A stretch of DNA of 21,049 nt from Pseudomonadota bacterium (GTDB lineage: Bacteria; Pseudomonadota; Alphaproteobacteria; Rhizobiales; Xanthobacteraceae): assembly GCA_023435725.1 (NCBI GenBank), contig JAEYRD010000240.1, positions 1 to 21,049 of the forward strand, given 5' to 3'. Made by a program: the position numbers and the translations under genes. The notes under the pieces are model-generated. The model saw only the letters and a list, made by a program, of their open reading frames with translations. It searched no databases and was not told the origin of the DNA. The stretch's first letter is position 1, and each line of letters opens with the position of its first letter. Positions 9,055 to 14,924 of the stretch are shown one piece after another.

Positions 9055-10605
9055 TCAATGCCAGATCAGGAGGGCGCAGGTCGTCGACGTCGCCAGCCCC
9101 ACCAGCACCGGAACCATGACGGTCTGAACGATCTGGAACACCGGCACGCGCGCGAAGCCGGCTACCGCGATGAGGGACGACCATGCGACCAATGTGCCGC
9201 CTCCGGTCCATACCGCCCCCATCTGGCCGATCGCAGCGAGCGTGGCGGGATCAAGCCCGACGGTGGGTGCGAGCGCACCCGACAACGAGCCGGTAAGCGG
9301 CAGGCCGGCGAACCCCGAGCCATCGATGCCGGTGATCATGCCGGCGATCAGCACGCCGAAGGCGACGAAGGCCTGGTTGCCCGGAATCCAGTGTTGCCCG
9401 GCCTGAACCAACTCGAACAGGAGATTGGGCGCCTGCGACGCGGGGACGCCCAGGATTGGCGCGGAGAGAGACGGCTCGGCGCCGAGAAAGAAGAAGCCGG
9501 CGATCGGCAGCACCGAACCCATCGCCTTGAATGCGAAGACGAAGCCTTCGGTGACATGGTCGGCGCTGGCGTCGAGGAATTTGCGGAACTCGTCGGCGGC
9601 GAGCGACGCGCAGATCATCAGCACGGCCGCGACGCCGCCGACCAGAGCCGCGGCATCGCCGCCCTTGAGGTCGTGGCCGATGCCGAGCTTCGAAAGCACC
9701 ATCACGACGATGACGCCAAGAAAGGCAATCGGCGTCGCTATGGCAAAGAACTTCGACCATTTCTCGCGGCGACCGGGCACCGTTGCGAGCGTCTTGTCGA
9801 TCTGCGCCTGAGATGCAAGAGGCTTCTGGTCGCTCGCGGTCCCACGTGCGATCTCGACCTTGTCAAAAGTGCCCTCCTCCGCGATGCGAGCCAGCTCTCC
9901 GTTAGTCGACTGCGACTGCCAGCGCTCGAGCAGCTTGTCATCCGGCTTGGTGATGAGCTTGCGGACCGCGAAGTAGCCCAACACCAGTGCGATGACGCCT
10001 GTGATCAGCGACAGGACCAACGCGCGATCGGCGACCGTCGAGGCGCTGACAGCGACACCGGCGGCCTTTGCACTGATGCCTGGAGCAACGCCGATCACGT
10101 AGTCCGATGACAGCGCCATGCCCTGTCCGGCGATCGCGATCGCCAGTGCGCCGCCGAGCGGCGGCAGTCCGGCCGCGATCGCCGCAGGCAGCAACACCGC
10201 GGAGACCAGCGGAACGGCCGGTGTCGGCCAGAAGAACAAGGATATGATGTAGGTGATGGCGGCCAGGACGAAATAGGCCGTGTGCCCATCCTTCATCACC
10301 GCGCGAAACGGCTCGACCATTCGAATGTCGGAACGCAGCACCTTGAGCGCGTTCAACAGCGCCGTCATCAACGCGATCACCAGGAAAATGTTGAAGAGCT
10401 CCTTGGCCGCAGTGAAGCTCGCGTTGAAGATGCTCCCGAGCGCGGCAATCGGACTATGCGTCCAGGCCAGCGTGACGAGAAAAGTCGCTATCACCGATGG
10501 GACAACGACGTTGGCCCGCCAGATCATCGTCAGGACGATGATGGCGACGCCGAACAGGTAAACCCAGTGCGCGGCAACGATCGGAACATGCGGCTGCATT
10601 GTCAT
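9055..10605 (-). CDS. Multi-pass permease, ion-transporter (IT)-superfamily-like, substrate unknown
   Basis: A 516-residue inner-membrane protein with about ten to twelve hydrophobic segments in two halves. The halves are separated by a charged, probably cytoplasmic loop at about residues 215-284. The first half has SLFFWPTPAVPLVSAVLLPA followed by a GLPPLGGALAIAIAGQG segment; the second has GMITGIDGSGFAGLPLTGSL and then AIGQMGAVWTGGGTLVAWS. Paired re-entrant, glycine/proline-rich segments like these are usual in GntP, CitMHS and DctM-type carboxylate transporters, so import of an organic anion is likely, but I do not recognise the exact family. An excellent ribosome binding site (GGGGAGG) sits 7 bases before the ATG at 10605. 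It is the first gene of the leftward arm, and a GTATAC-type palindrome lies about 30 bases upstream. Confidence 0.75.
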   Translation of the reverse strand: MTMQPHVPIVAAHWVYLFGVAIIVLTMIWRANVVVPSVIATFLVTLAWTHSPIAALGSIFNASFTAAKELFNIFLVIALMTALLNALKVLRSDIRMVEPFRAVMKDGHTAYFVLAAITYIISLFFWPTPAVPLVSAVLLPAAIAAGLPPLGGALAIAIAGQGMALSSDYVIGVAPGISAKAAGVAVSASTVADRALVLSLITGVIALVLGYFAVRKLITKPDDKLLERWQSQSTNGELARIAEEGTFDKVEIARGTASDQKPLASQAQIDKTLATVPGRREKWSKFFAIATPIAFLGVIVVMVLSKLGIGHDLKGGDAAALVGGVAAVLMICASLAADEFRKFLDASADHVTEGFVFAFKAMGSVLPIAGFFFLGAEPSLSAPILGVPASQAPNLLFELVQAGQHWIPGNQAFVAFGVLIAGMITGIDGSGFAGLPLTGSLSGALAPTVGLDPATLAAIGQMGAVWTGGGTLVAWSSLIAVAGFARVPVFQIVQTVMVPVLVGLATSTTCALLIWH

Positions 10606-10633
10606 CAGTTCGCCTCCCCAAGCCGCAGCATTG

Positions 10634-10648
10634 TTGTATACTGTATTC
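10634..10648. promoter_or_regulatory. Probable GntR operator, permease side
   Basis: TTGTATACTGTATTC contains GTATAC-T-GTATTC (10636-10648), a 13-base palindrome with one mismatch, 31 bases upstream of the permease start. It matches the site on the other side of the intergenic region in 11 of 13 positions, the unpaired central base being one of the differences. FCD-type GntR proteins are known to bind short GT-N-AC palindromes of this kind. A GntR/FCD gene lies at the end of the rightward arm. Confidence 0.6.
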
Positions 10649-10787
10649 GATCAATGCAAGAATTAAATTTCATCACCCTGCATAACCAGTTAGCAACGGC
10701 CAGCGAGAGACCAAATATCTATTTGATTTTGCTTCACTTAAATTCGAACGACCAACGCAGAGCCGACAACCCGCATCCGCGCGGTCG
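10649..10787. other. A/T-rich intergenic segment between the two operators
   Basis: No gene is seen. The stretch is clearly richer in A/T than its surroundings (for example AATTAAATTT at 10661 and CAAATATCTATTTG at 10712-10725, itself a small inverted repeat). AACGACC at 10747-10753 is repeated inverted as GGTCGTT at 10783-10789, the second arm overlapping the consensus -35. Such DNA could hold the leftward promoter and additional regulator sites, or bend; no single site can be assigned with confidence. Confidence 0.4.
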
Positions 10788-10820
10788 TTGACAGCGACTC
10801 GAAATTGTATACCGTATACT
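10788..10820 (+). promoter_or_regulatory. Promoter of the rightward diiron-protein operon
   Basis: TTGACA at 10788-10793 is a perfect sigma-70 -35 hexamer. The matching -10 must fall within the GTATAC palindrome at 10807-10819: CGTATA lies at a 19-base spacing, TATACC at 14 and TATACT at 21, none ideal. A -10 buried in an operator would mean direct occlusion of RNA polymerase by the bound regulator. The diiron-protein ATG is about 75 bases downstream. Confidence 0.45.
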
Positions 10821-10824
10821 GCAA
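10805..10824. promoter_or_regulatory. Probable GntR operator, diiron-protein side
   Basis: TTGTATACCGTATACTGCAA contains GTATAC-C-GTATAC (10807-10819), a perfect 13-base palindrome apart from the unpaired centre, and shares the leading TT with the permease-side site. Centres of the two sites are 171 bases apart, about sixteen helical turns, so looping between two bound dimers is possible. Assignment to the GntR protein encoded at 12971-13738 rests on proximity and site type. Confidence 0.65.
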
Positions 10825-10892
10825 ATGGACCGCTCCCAGTTTTGCGGCCCTCGGCGGAACAAACCCATTTCTACGGCGACAGGAGCGCGACG

Positions 10893-11663
10893 ATGCAGAA
10901 GCTGATGAACCACGTGGAATTTCGCACGGCCCTCGAGAACGCCATCAAGGGCAAGAGCGCCAACAAGGCGCCGTTCAGCATCGCCTGGGCGAGCGGCAAG
11001 CTGAGCCGCGCGCATCTCGCCCGCTGGGCGGAGAACCACTATCACTATGTCGGACCGTTCGCGGACTATCTCGGTTACATCTATTCGCGCATGCCCGAGC
11101 AGTATCAGGAAGCCAAGGACTTCCTGCTCGCCAACATGTATGAGGAAGAGATCGGCGGCGATCGCCATACCGATCTTCTGATCCGCTTCGCCGAGGCCTG
11201 CGGCACGACGGCGGCGCGGGTGAAGGATCCCGACAACATGACCCCCACCACGCGCGGCTTGCAAAGCTGGTGCTATGCGGTCGCGATGCGCGAGGACCCC
11301 ATCGTCGCCGTGGCGGGTCTCGTGGTAGGCCTGGAATCACAGGTGCCGTCGATCTACCGCAAACAGACACCGACGCTGCGCGAGAAGTACAAGTTCACCG
11401 ACGAAGAGGTCGAGTTCTTCGATCTCCACATCGTCTCCGACGAGATTCACGGCGAGCGTGGCTACCAGATCGTGCTCGAGCACGCCAACACGGTCGAGCT
11501 CCAGCAGCGCTGCCTGAAGATATGCGAGATCGGCGCCCAGATGCGGTTGCTCTACACCACCGCGCTCTACCACGATTATGTCGCTCAGGACATTCCGATG
11601 TCGGAGCTCGACACGGCCGAGAACAAGGTCCCGGCCGAAGAGCGCTCGCTGCTGCAGGCCTGA
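10893..11663 (+). CDS. Haem-oxygenase-like diiron oxidase (CADD/UndA/TenA-like)
   Basis: A 256-residue all-helical protein of the iron-containing redox group of the TenA/PqqC superfamily. The six ligands expected for a haem-oxygenase-like dimetal site are visible: Glu85 and His92 (EEIGGDRH), Glu148 (VGLESQVP), then His179, Asp183 and His186 (HIVSDEIH, the H-x3-D-x2-H motif). Numbering and spacing follow Chlamydia CADD almost exactly, as I recall that structure. TenA and PqqC lack this full set, so a diiron oxygenase is the better call. Known members activate O2 for decarboxylation, N-oxygenation or C-C cleavage of amino or fatty acids; the substrate here is unknown. The start is the ATG with AGGAG 7 bases upstream; the open frame extends further back but into the operator. 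Two ferredoxin genes in the same operon could supply electrons. Cytoplasmic. Confidence 0.85.
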   Translation: MQKLMNHVEFRTALENAIKGKSANKAPFSIAWASGKLSRAHLARWAENHYHYVGPFADYLGYIYSRMPEQYQEAKDFLLANMYEEEIGGDRHTDLLIRFAEACGTTAARVKDPDNMTPTTRGLQSWCYAVAMREDPIVAVAGLVVGLESQVPSIYRKQTPTLREKYKFTDEEVEFFDLHIVSDEIHGERGYQIVLEHANTVELQQRCLKICEIGAQMRLLYTTALYHDYVAQDIPMSELDTAENKVPAEERSLLQA

Positions 11664-11673
11664 GCGACGCGGC

Positions 11674-12006
11674 ATGCCCAACGTCGTCTTTCACAGGAAC
11701 GGCCAGACCTTTCACGGCGAGATCAAGGAAAACACCAATCTCGTCGTGAGGGCGGGCATCCGACAGTTTCCATATCCGAACTTCCTCTACGGTTGCGGCA
11801 TGGGCAAATGCGGCAAGTGCGCGGCCCTGATCATCAAGGGAGCTGAACACCTGCCCGAGCCGAACTGGAAGGAAAAGAAGCGGCTCGGCGCGAGAATCGA
11901 GGCCGGCTATCGGCTGGCCTGTCAGCTGTGGCTCACCCACGACGTGGAGCTGTCGCAGGAGGCAACGCCGCTCGCCGACGTGGTCGCAGCCGGCAAGGTC
12001 GGCTGA
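11674..12006 (+). CDS. Plant-type [2Fe-2S] ferredoxin (first copy)
   Basis: A 110-residue soluble electron carrier. Cys41, Cys46 and Cys49 form the C-x4-C-x2-C cluster loop (YGCGMGKCGKC) and Cys83 in YRLACQ is the distal fourth ligand, the arrangement of plant/adrenodoxin-type ferredoxins. The beta-rich start (PNVVFHRNGQTFHGEIKEN) fits the ubiquitin-like fold. The ATG at 11674 begins 10 bases after the diiron-protein stop, so the two are cotranscribed; its ribosome binding site is poor, consistent with coupled translation. It has no flavin or NAD domain of its own, so a reductase encoded elsewhere must reduce it. The probable partner is the upstream diiron enzyme, by position only. Confidence 0.88.
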   Translation: MPNVVFHRNGQTFHGEIKENTNLVVRAGIRQFPYPNFLYGCGMGKCGKCAALIIKGAEHLPEPNWKEKKRLGARIEAGYRLACQLWLTHDVELSQEATPLADVVAAGKVG

Positions 12007-12009
12007 TTC

Positions 12010-12070
12010 CTTGAGTGCCCGGTCCTTGAGCGCCGAGCCCTTGAATGCCCGGTCGTTGAATGCCCAGGTC
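12010..12070. repeat. Four tandem 15-bp imperfect repeats
   Basis: Units start at 12010, 12025, 12040 and 12055: CTTGAGTGCCCGGTC, CTTGAGCGCCGAGCC, CTTGAATGCCCGGTC, and GTTGAATGCCCAGGTC with one extra base. They fill the 111-base gap between the first ferredoxin and the small unknown gene. The array is non-coding as read here, though 15 bases is in phase with codons. It looks like a minisatellite whose copy number might vary between strains. Confidence 0.85.
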
Positions 12071-12117
12071 CGCACCGGCCTCGCGGCAATTCTCGCCAAA
12101 CACGGGAGACGTGAGCC

Positions 12118-12414
12118 ATGTATGTGATCCTGACCAGCAAGGACGGACTGTTCCGGACCGAGATCATCGACGGGCTACGGCCCCTCGCCTCCTACGACTA
12201 TCTGTTCTACGGCACCAAGAAGGCAACTTTCGTGATCGCGGAGTTGCTCAAGGAAACCAAGATCAAGGTGATCGACGAAGCCTGGTCGCCGCCTATCGTG
12301 AATCAGGTGCCCTCCAAATTCCTCGAAAAATTCGCAACGCCCGAGCTGGCCTATCGCGAGCTCGAGCACCTCACCTCGTTCGGCCACATGGACACAAAGC
12401 TGCGCAAGTCGTGA
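12118..12414 (+). CDS. Small conserved-looking protein of unknown function
   Basis: A 98-residue cytoplasmic protein I cannot assign to a family. It opens MYVILTSKDGLFRTEIIDGL, then has a Tyr-rich SYDYLFYGTKKATFVIAELL, a beta-like KIKVIDEAW, a VPSKFLEKF helix and a final ELEHLTSFGHMDTKL. There is no cysteine, no signal peptide and no membrane segment, so it does not itself bind an iron-sulphur cluster through Cys. The ATG at 12118 has GGGAG 9 bases upstream. Its stop overlaps the GTG start of the second ferredoxin (GTGA), which argues that it is a real, translated gene whose product works with that ferredoxin. A role as an accessory or coupling subunit of the diiron oxidase is a guess. Confidence 0.75.
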   Translation: MYVILTSKDGLFRTEIIDGLRPLASYDYLFYGTKKATFVIAELLKETKIKVIDEAWSPPIVNQVPSKFLEKFATPELAYRELEHLTSFGHMDTKLRKS

Positions 12415-12791
12415 CGTCCGAAAGCACAAATCCGCCCGCCGCGAAGACCGGCATGATCGAAGTCACATTCGTGACCAATAACGGGAAGTCCGTCACGGCC
12501 CCCGTCGACAGCAATCTGTTGCGGGTCTCCTTGCGTGAACAGGGCGGCATTCCCTTCAAATGCGGCGGAGGGATTTGCGGGACCTGCAAATGCCTCATCG
12601 AGAAGGGACGGGAGAACACCGACGCGATCAAGCCGAAGGAACGCAAGCATCTGACCGAGGAGCAATTCGCCGCCGGCTACAGAATGGCGTGCCAGACCTT
12701 CCTCAACGGCGACGTCAGCGTGTCCTGGACGCCGAAGCCGGCTGTCCCGGGCGCCCGCGCCACGTCAACCGAAAGCAGTTCCCCGGAGTGA
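12411..12791 (+). CDS. Plant-type [2Fe-2S] ferredoxin (second copy)
   Basis: A 126-residue protein from the GTG at 12411, or 112 from the ATG at 12453 (MIEVTFVTNN), where the ferredoxin fold begins. The GTG is chosen because it overlaps the upstream stop as GTGA. Numbered from the GTG, Cys51, Cys56 and Cys59 form the C-x4-C-x2-C loop (KCGGGICGTCKC) and Cys94 in YRMACQ is the fourth ligand; an extra Cys61 lies two residues after the third. The shared ending AGYR-ACQ shows it is a paralogue of the first ferredoxin, but the two differ widely elsewhere, so this is not a recent duplication. The tail after SVSWTPKP is low in complexity and probably disordered. It may donate electrons to the diiron protein or carry them from a reductase to the first ferredoxin. 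Confidence 0.87.
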   Translation: MTSESTNPPAAKTGMIEVTFVTNNGKSVTAPVDSNLLRVSLREQGGIPFKCGGGICGTCKCLIEKGRENTDAIKPKERKHLTEEQFAAGYRMACQTFLNGDVSVSWTPKPAVPGARATSTESSSPE

Positions 12792-12804
12792 GCGTTCACT
12801 CTGG
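12783..12804 (+). other. RNA hairpin spanning the second ferredoxin stop codon
   Basis: GAGTGA at 12786-12791 pairs with TCACTC at 12796-12801 around a GCGT loop; adding one G-T pair and two C-G pairs extends the stem to nine. The TGA stop lies inside the left arm. There is no T-run, so it is not a standard terminator; it may stabilise the upstream message or reduce read-through into the regulator gene. Could be chance. Confidence 0.35.
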
Positions 12805-12970
12805 CAATCCCCCGCGCGATCCCGCCGTCGACGGGTCACAGCAACGGCTTGCCGACATACAGCGGCCGGTCTAAGTACTCTCCTGTCGCCATGGCCTCTG
12901 ACACGGTCGATGGCGGCTTAGATCTCGCCGTGCGTTCGGATATTCGGTCGGCGGCTGAGCGGGTCATCTC

Positions 12971-13738
12971 ATGGCGGGCAGACTGGGAAACTCCAAACGA
13001 CGTCTTGGTGACGACTACCTCTCTCTTCATGACAGGGTCATCGAGGAATTGCGGCAGGCCATCCTGAGCCGGCGGCTGAAGCCTGGCGAACGGCTGGTCG
13101 AGGGCCGTCTCGCCGACGAACTCGGCGTCTCCCGCAATCCGGTGCGCGAGGCGATCCGCGTGCTCACGACGGAGGGCCTTGTCGAAGTGACCGCCCGGCG
13201 CGGCGCCTCGGTGCTCGCCATGACGGACGAGGAGGCACGCGAGACCATCGAGGTTCGCGCGCTGCTCGAGGGCCAGAATGCCCGGCTTGCGGCGCGACGT
13301 CGCGATGAGAGCATTCTGGCGCGGATCGCGGCCGTGCTGAACGAGGGGACGGAGGCGGTTGCAGCCAAGCGCTACGACCTACTGCCCGGCCTCAATCAGC
13401 AATTCCACAACGAGCTGGCCGCCGCCGGCCGCAATCGCGTCCTGTCCGACCTGCTCAAGCGACTGCGCGAGCGAACCGCGATGCTGTTCGCACCGACAGA
13501 TCCGGAGCGTCAGGCACGAACCTGGGACGAGCATGCCGGGATTCTCCGCGCCATCATTGCGGGGGACGAGCGTTCGGCTGCGACGCTTGCCGCCGAGCAC
13601 GTGATGCGAGCCGGAGCCGATTTTCTTTCGGCGCTTCAGATCCCCGAGGAGAGTTCGTCGCTGGAATCATTCTCCGCGCGACCGCGTAAGGCTTCGACAA
13701 AGTCGCGGGCAACCGCGCGACGGCAGCCGACCAAATAA
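12971..13738 (+). CDS. GntR-family transcriptional regulator, FadR/FCD subfamily
   Basis: A 255-residue DNA-binding repressor or activator. Residues 17-80 form the GntR winged helix (LHDRVIEELRQAILSRRLKP, then RLVEGRLADELGVSRNPVRE and TEGLVEVTARRGASV). Residues 88-222 are the all-helical FCD ligand domain. The usual metal ligands are seen at His146 (LNQQFH), His188 (WDEHAG) and His210 (AAEHVM), but the Asp normally four residues before the first His is Asn142. The tail from about 225 is basic and Ser/Lys/Arg-rich. Start ATG at 12971; ribosome binding site only moderate. A 179-base gap with no recognised gene separates it from the second ferredoxin, so it may have its own promoter. It probably binds the two GTATAC palindromes between the divergent arms and responds to the pathway substrate or a derivative; this is inference. 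Confidence 0.9.
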   Translation: MAGRLGNSKRRLGDDYLSLHDRVIEELRQAILSRRLKPGERLVEGRLADELGVSRNPVREAIRVLTTEGLVEVTARRGASVLAMTDEEARETIEVRALLEGQNARLAARRRDESILARIAAVLNEGTEAVAAKRYDLLPGLNQQFHNELAAAGRNRVLSDLLKRLRERTAMLFAPTDPERQARTWDEHAGILRAIIAGDERSAATLAAEHVMRAGADFLSALQIPEESSSLESFSARPRKASTKSRATARRQPTK

Positions 13739-13745
13739 GATCAGC

Positions 13746-14924
13746 TCAGCCAGCCCTTCCCTTGCGCATCGTCGCGAGCACGATGTCGGCGGCAAGCACG
13801 CTCGGCGACTTGTTGCCGGTGGACATGATCTCATCGAGCTGCGCAAACGCCTGGACTTGTTGCTGACGCAGCGGCGTCTCCGTCAACACTTCCGACAGCG
13901 CCCGTGCGAGCTTCTCCGGCGTGCAGTCCTCCTGAAGAAATTCCGGGATGACATCCTTGCCGACCACGAGATTGGCGAGGATCACCGAGGGGACGCGGAT
14001 CGCGCGGCGCAGGATGAAAGCCTCGATCGCGCCGACGCGATAGGCCGTCACCATCGGGATGCCCGACAGCGCAAGCTCGAGCGTCACCGTGCCGGATTTC
14101 GCCAGTGCGGCGTGCGCGATGCGGAAGGCGGCGCGCTTCTCGTTTTCGCCGATCACGATCTGCGGCTTGACCGGCCAACTCGCGATGCCTTCGCGCACGG
14201 TGGCTTCGAGGTGCGGCATGGTGGGCAGCATCAGTTCGAACGCGCACCCCTCCGCCTGCAGCCGGGCGAGCGCCGCACCGAACACCTCGATATGATGCCG
14301 GATCTCGCTGCGGCGACTGCCGGGCAGCACCAGCAGCACCGGCGGCTCGCCGCCACGGCGGGTCCGCTCCTCCGCGTTCGGCCGCAGCGACGACAATTGC
14401 TCGACCAGGGGATGGCCGACATAGCTGCATGGCGGCCCGCCCAGCTTGCGGTATTCCTCCGGCTCGAACGGCAACAGGCCGAGCACATGATCGACATAGC
14501 CGAGCATCGTCCGCGCCCGTCCCGGCCGCCAGGCCCAGAGCTGCGGCGAAACATAGTCGACGATCGGGATCGCCGGATTGCGCGCCCGCACGCGGCGGGC
14601 GACGCGATGGGTGAAGTCGGGACTGTCGATGATGACCAGCGCGTCGGGCGCGGCCTCGGTCACGGCGTCTGCGGTCTTGCGGATCAGCCGCAGGATCTTC
14701 GGCAGTTGCTGCACGACCGCGGCGAAGCCGACGATCGACAGTTCCTCGATCGGAAACAGCGAGTCGAGTCCCTCGCGTGCCATGGTGCGGCCGCCGACGC
14801 CCTCGAACTGCACGCCGTCGCCGAGGCGCTGGCGCAGCACTTTCATCAAGGCGCTGCCGAGCCGGTCGCCGGATTCCTCCGTGGCGATCAGGAAGATCTT
14901 CCGCTTGGGATCGCGAACCTGCAT
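13746..14924 (-). CDS. lpxB: Lipid-A-disaccharide synthase
   Basis: This peripheral membrane glycosyltransferase (GT19) joins UDP-2,3-diacylglucosamine and lipid X to give the lipid A disaccharide. The 392-residue length fits (E. coli about 382). Typical segments are IFLIATEESGDRLGSALM at the N-terminus, FEGVGGRTMAREGLDSLFP, the YVSPQLWAWRPGR block, VGHPLVE, VLLVLPGSRRSEI and the sugar-nucleotide-binding AALAKSGTVTLELAL. The ATG at 14924 shares its A with the lpxI stop (TGATG), a sign of translational coupling; a GTG one codon upstream (14927) is also possible. Its 3' end is convergent with the GntR gene, 7 bases away, without a visible terminator. Confidence 0.96.
   Translation of the reverse strand: MQVRDPKRKIFLIATEESGDRLGSALMKVLRQRLGDGVQFEGVGGRTMAREGLDSLFPIEELSIVGFAAVVQQLPKILRLIRKTADAVTEAAPDALVIIDSPDFTHRVARRVRARNPAIPIVDYVSPQLWAWRPGRARTMLGYVDHVLGLLPFEPEEYRKLGGPPCSYVGHPLVEQLSSLRPNAEERTRRGGEPPVLLVLPGSRRSEIRHHIEVFGAALARLQAEGCAFELMLPTMPHLEATVREGIASWPVKPQIVIGENEKRAAFRIAHAALAKSGTVTLELALSGIPMVTAYRVGAIEAFILRRAIRVPSVILANLVVGKDVIPEFLQEDCTPEKLARALSEVLTETPLRQQQVQAFAQLDEIMSTGNKSPSVLAADIVLATMRKGRAG

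Noticed and set aside
7721..9127. Long plus-strand open frame opposite the aldehyde dehydrogenase
   Set aside because: Composition is Arg/His/Gly/Leu-rich with no family features, while the opposite strand encodes a complete aldehyde dehydrogenase with all catalytic residues.
10893..11663. Calling the HDO protein a TenA thiaminase or PqqC
   Set aside because: The H-x3-D-x2-H motif plus the E-x6-H pair and Glu148 indicate a dimetal site that those enzymes lack, and no thiamine or PQQ genes are nearby.
11395..12099. Minus-strand frame whose translation shows a five-residue repeat (DRAFK GSALK DRALK)
   Set aside because: The repetition comes from the 15-bp DNA repeat at 12010-12070; the rest is antisense to the diiron protein and ferredoxin genes.
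12836..13030. Minus-strand frame in the gap before the GntR gene, ending in EYLDRPLYVGKPLL
   Set aside because: The end looks protein-like, but no family could be recognised, there is no clear ribosome binding site, and it overlaps the GntR start. It could be a remnant but cannot be supported.
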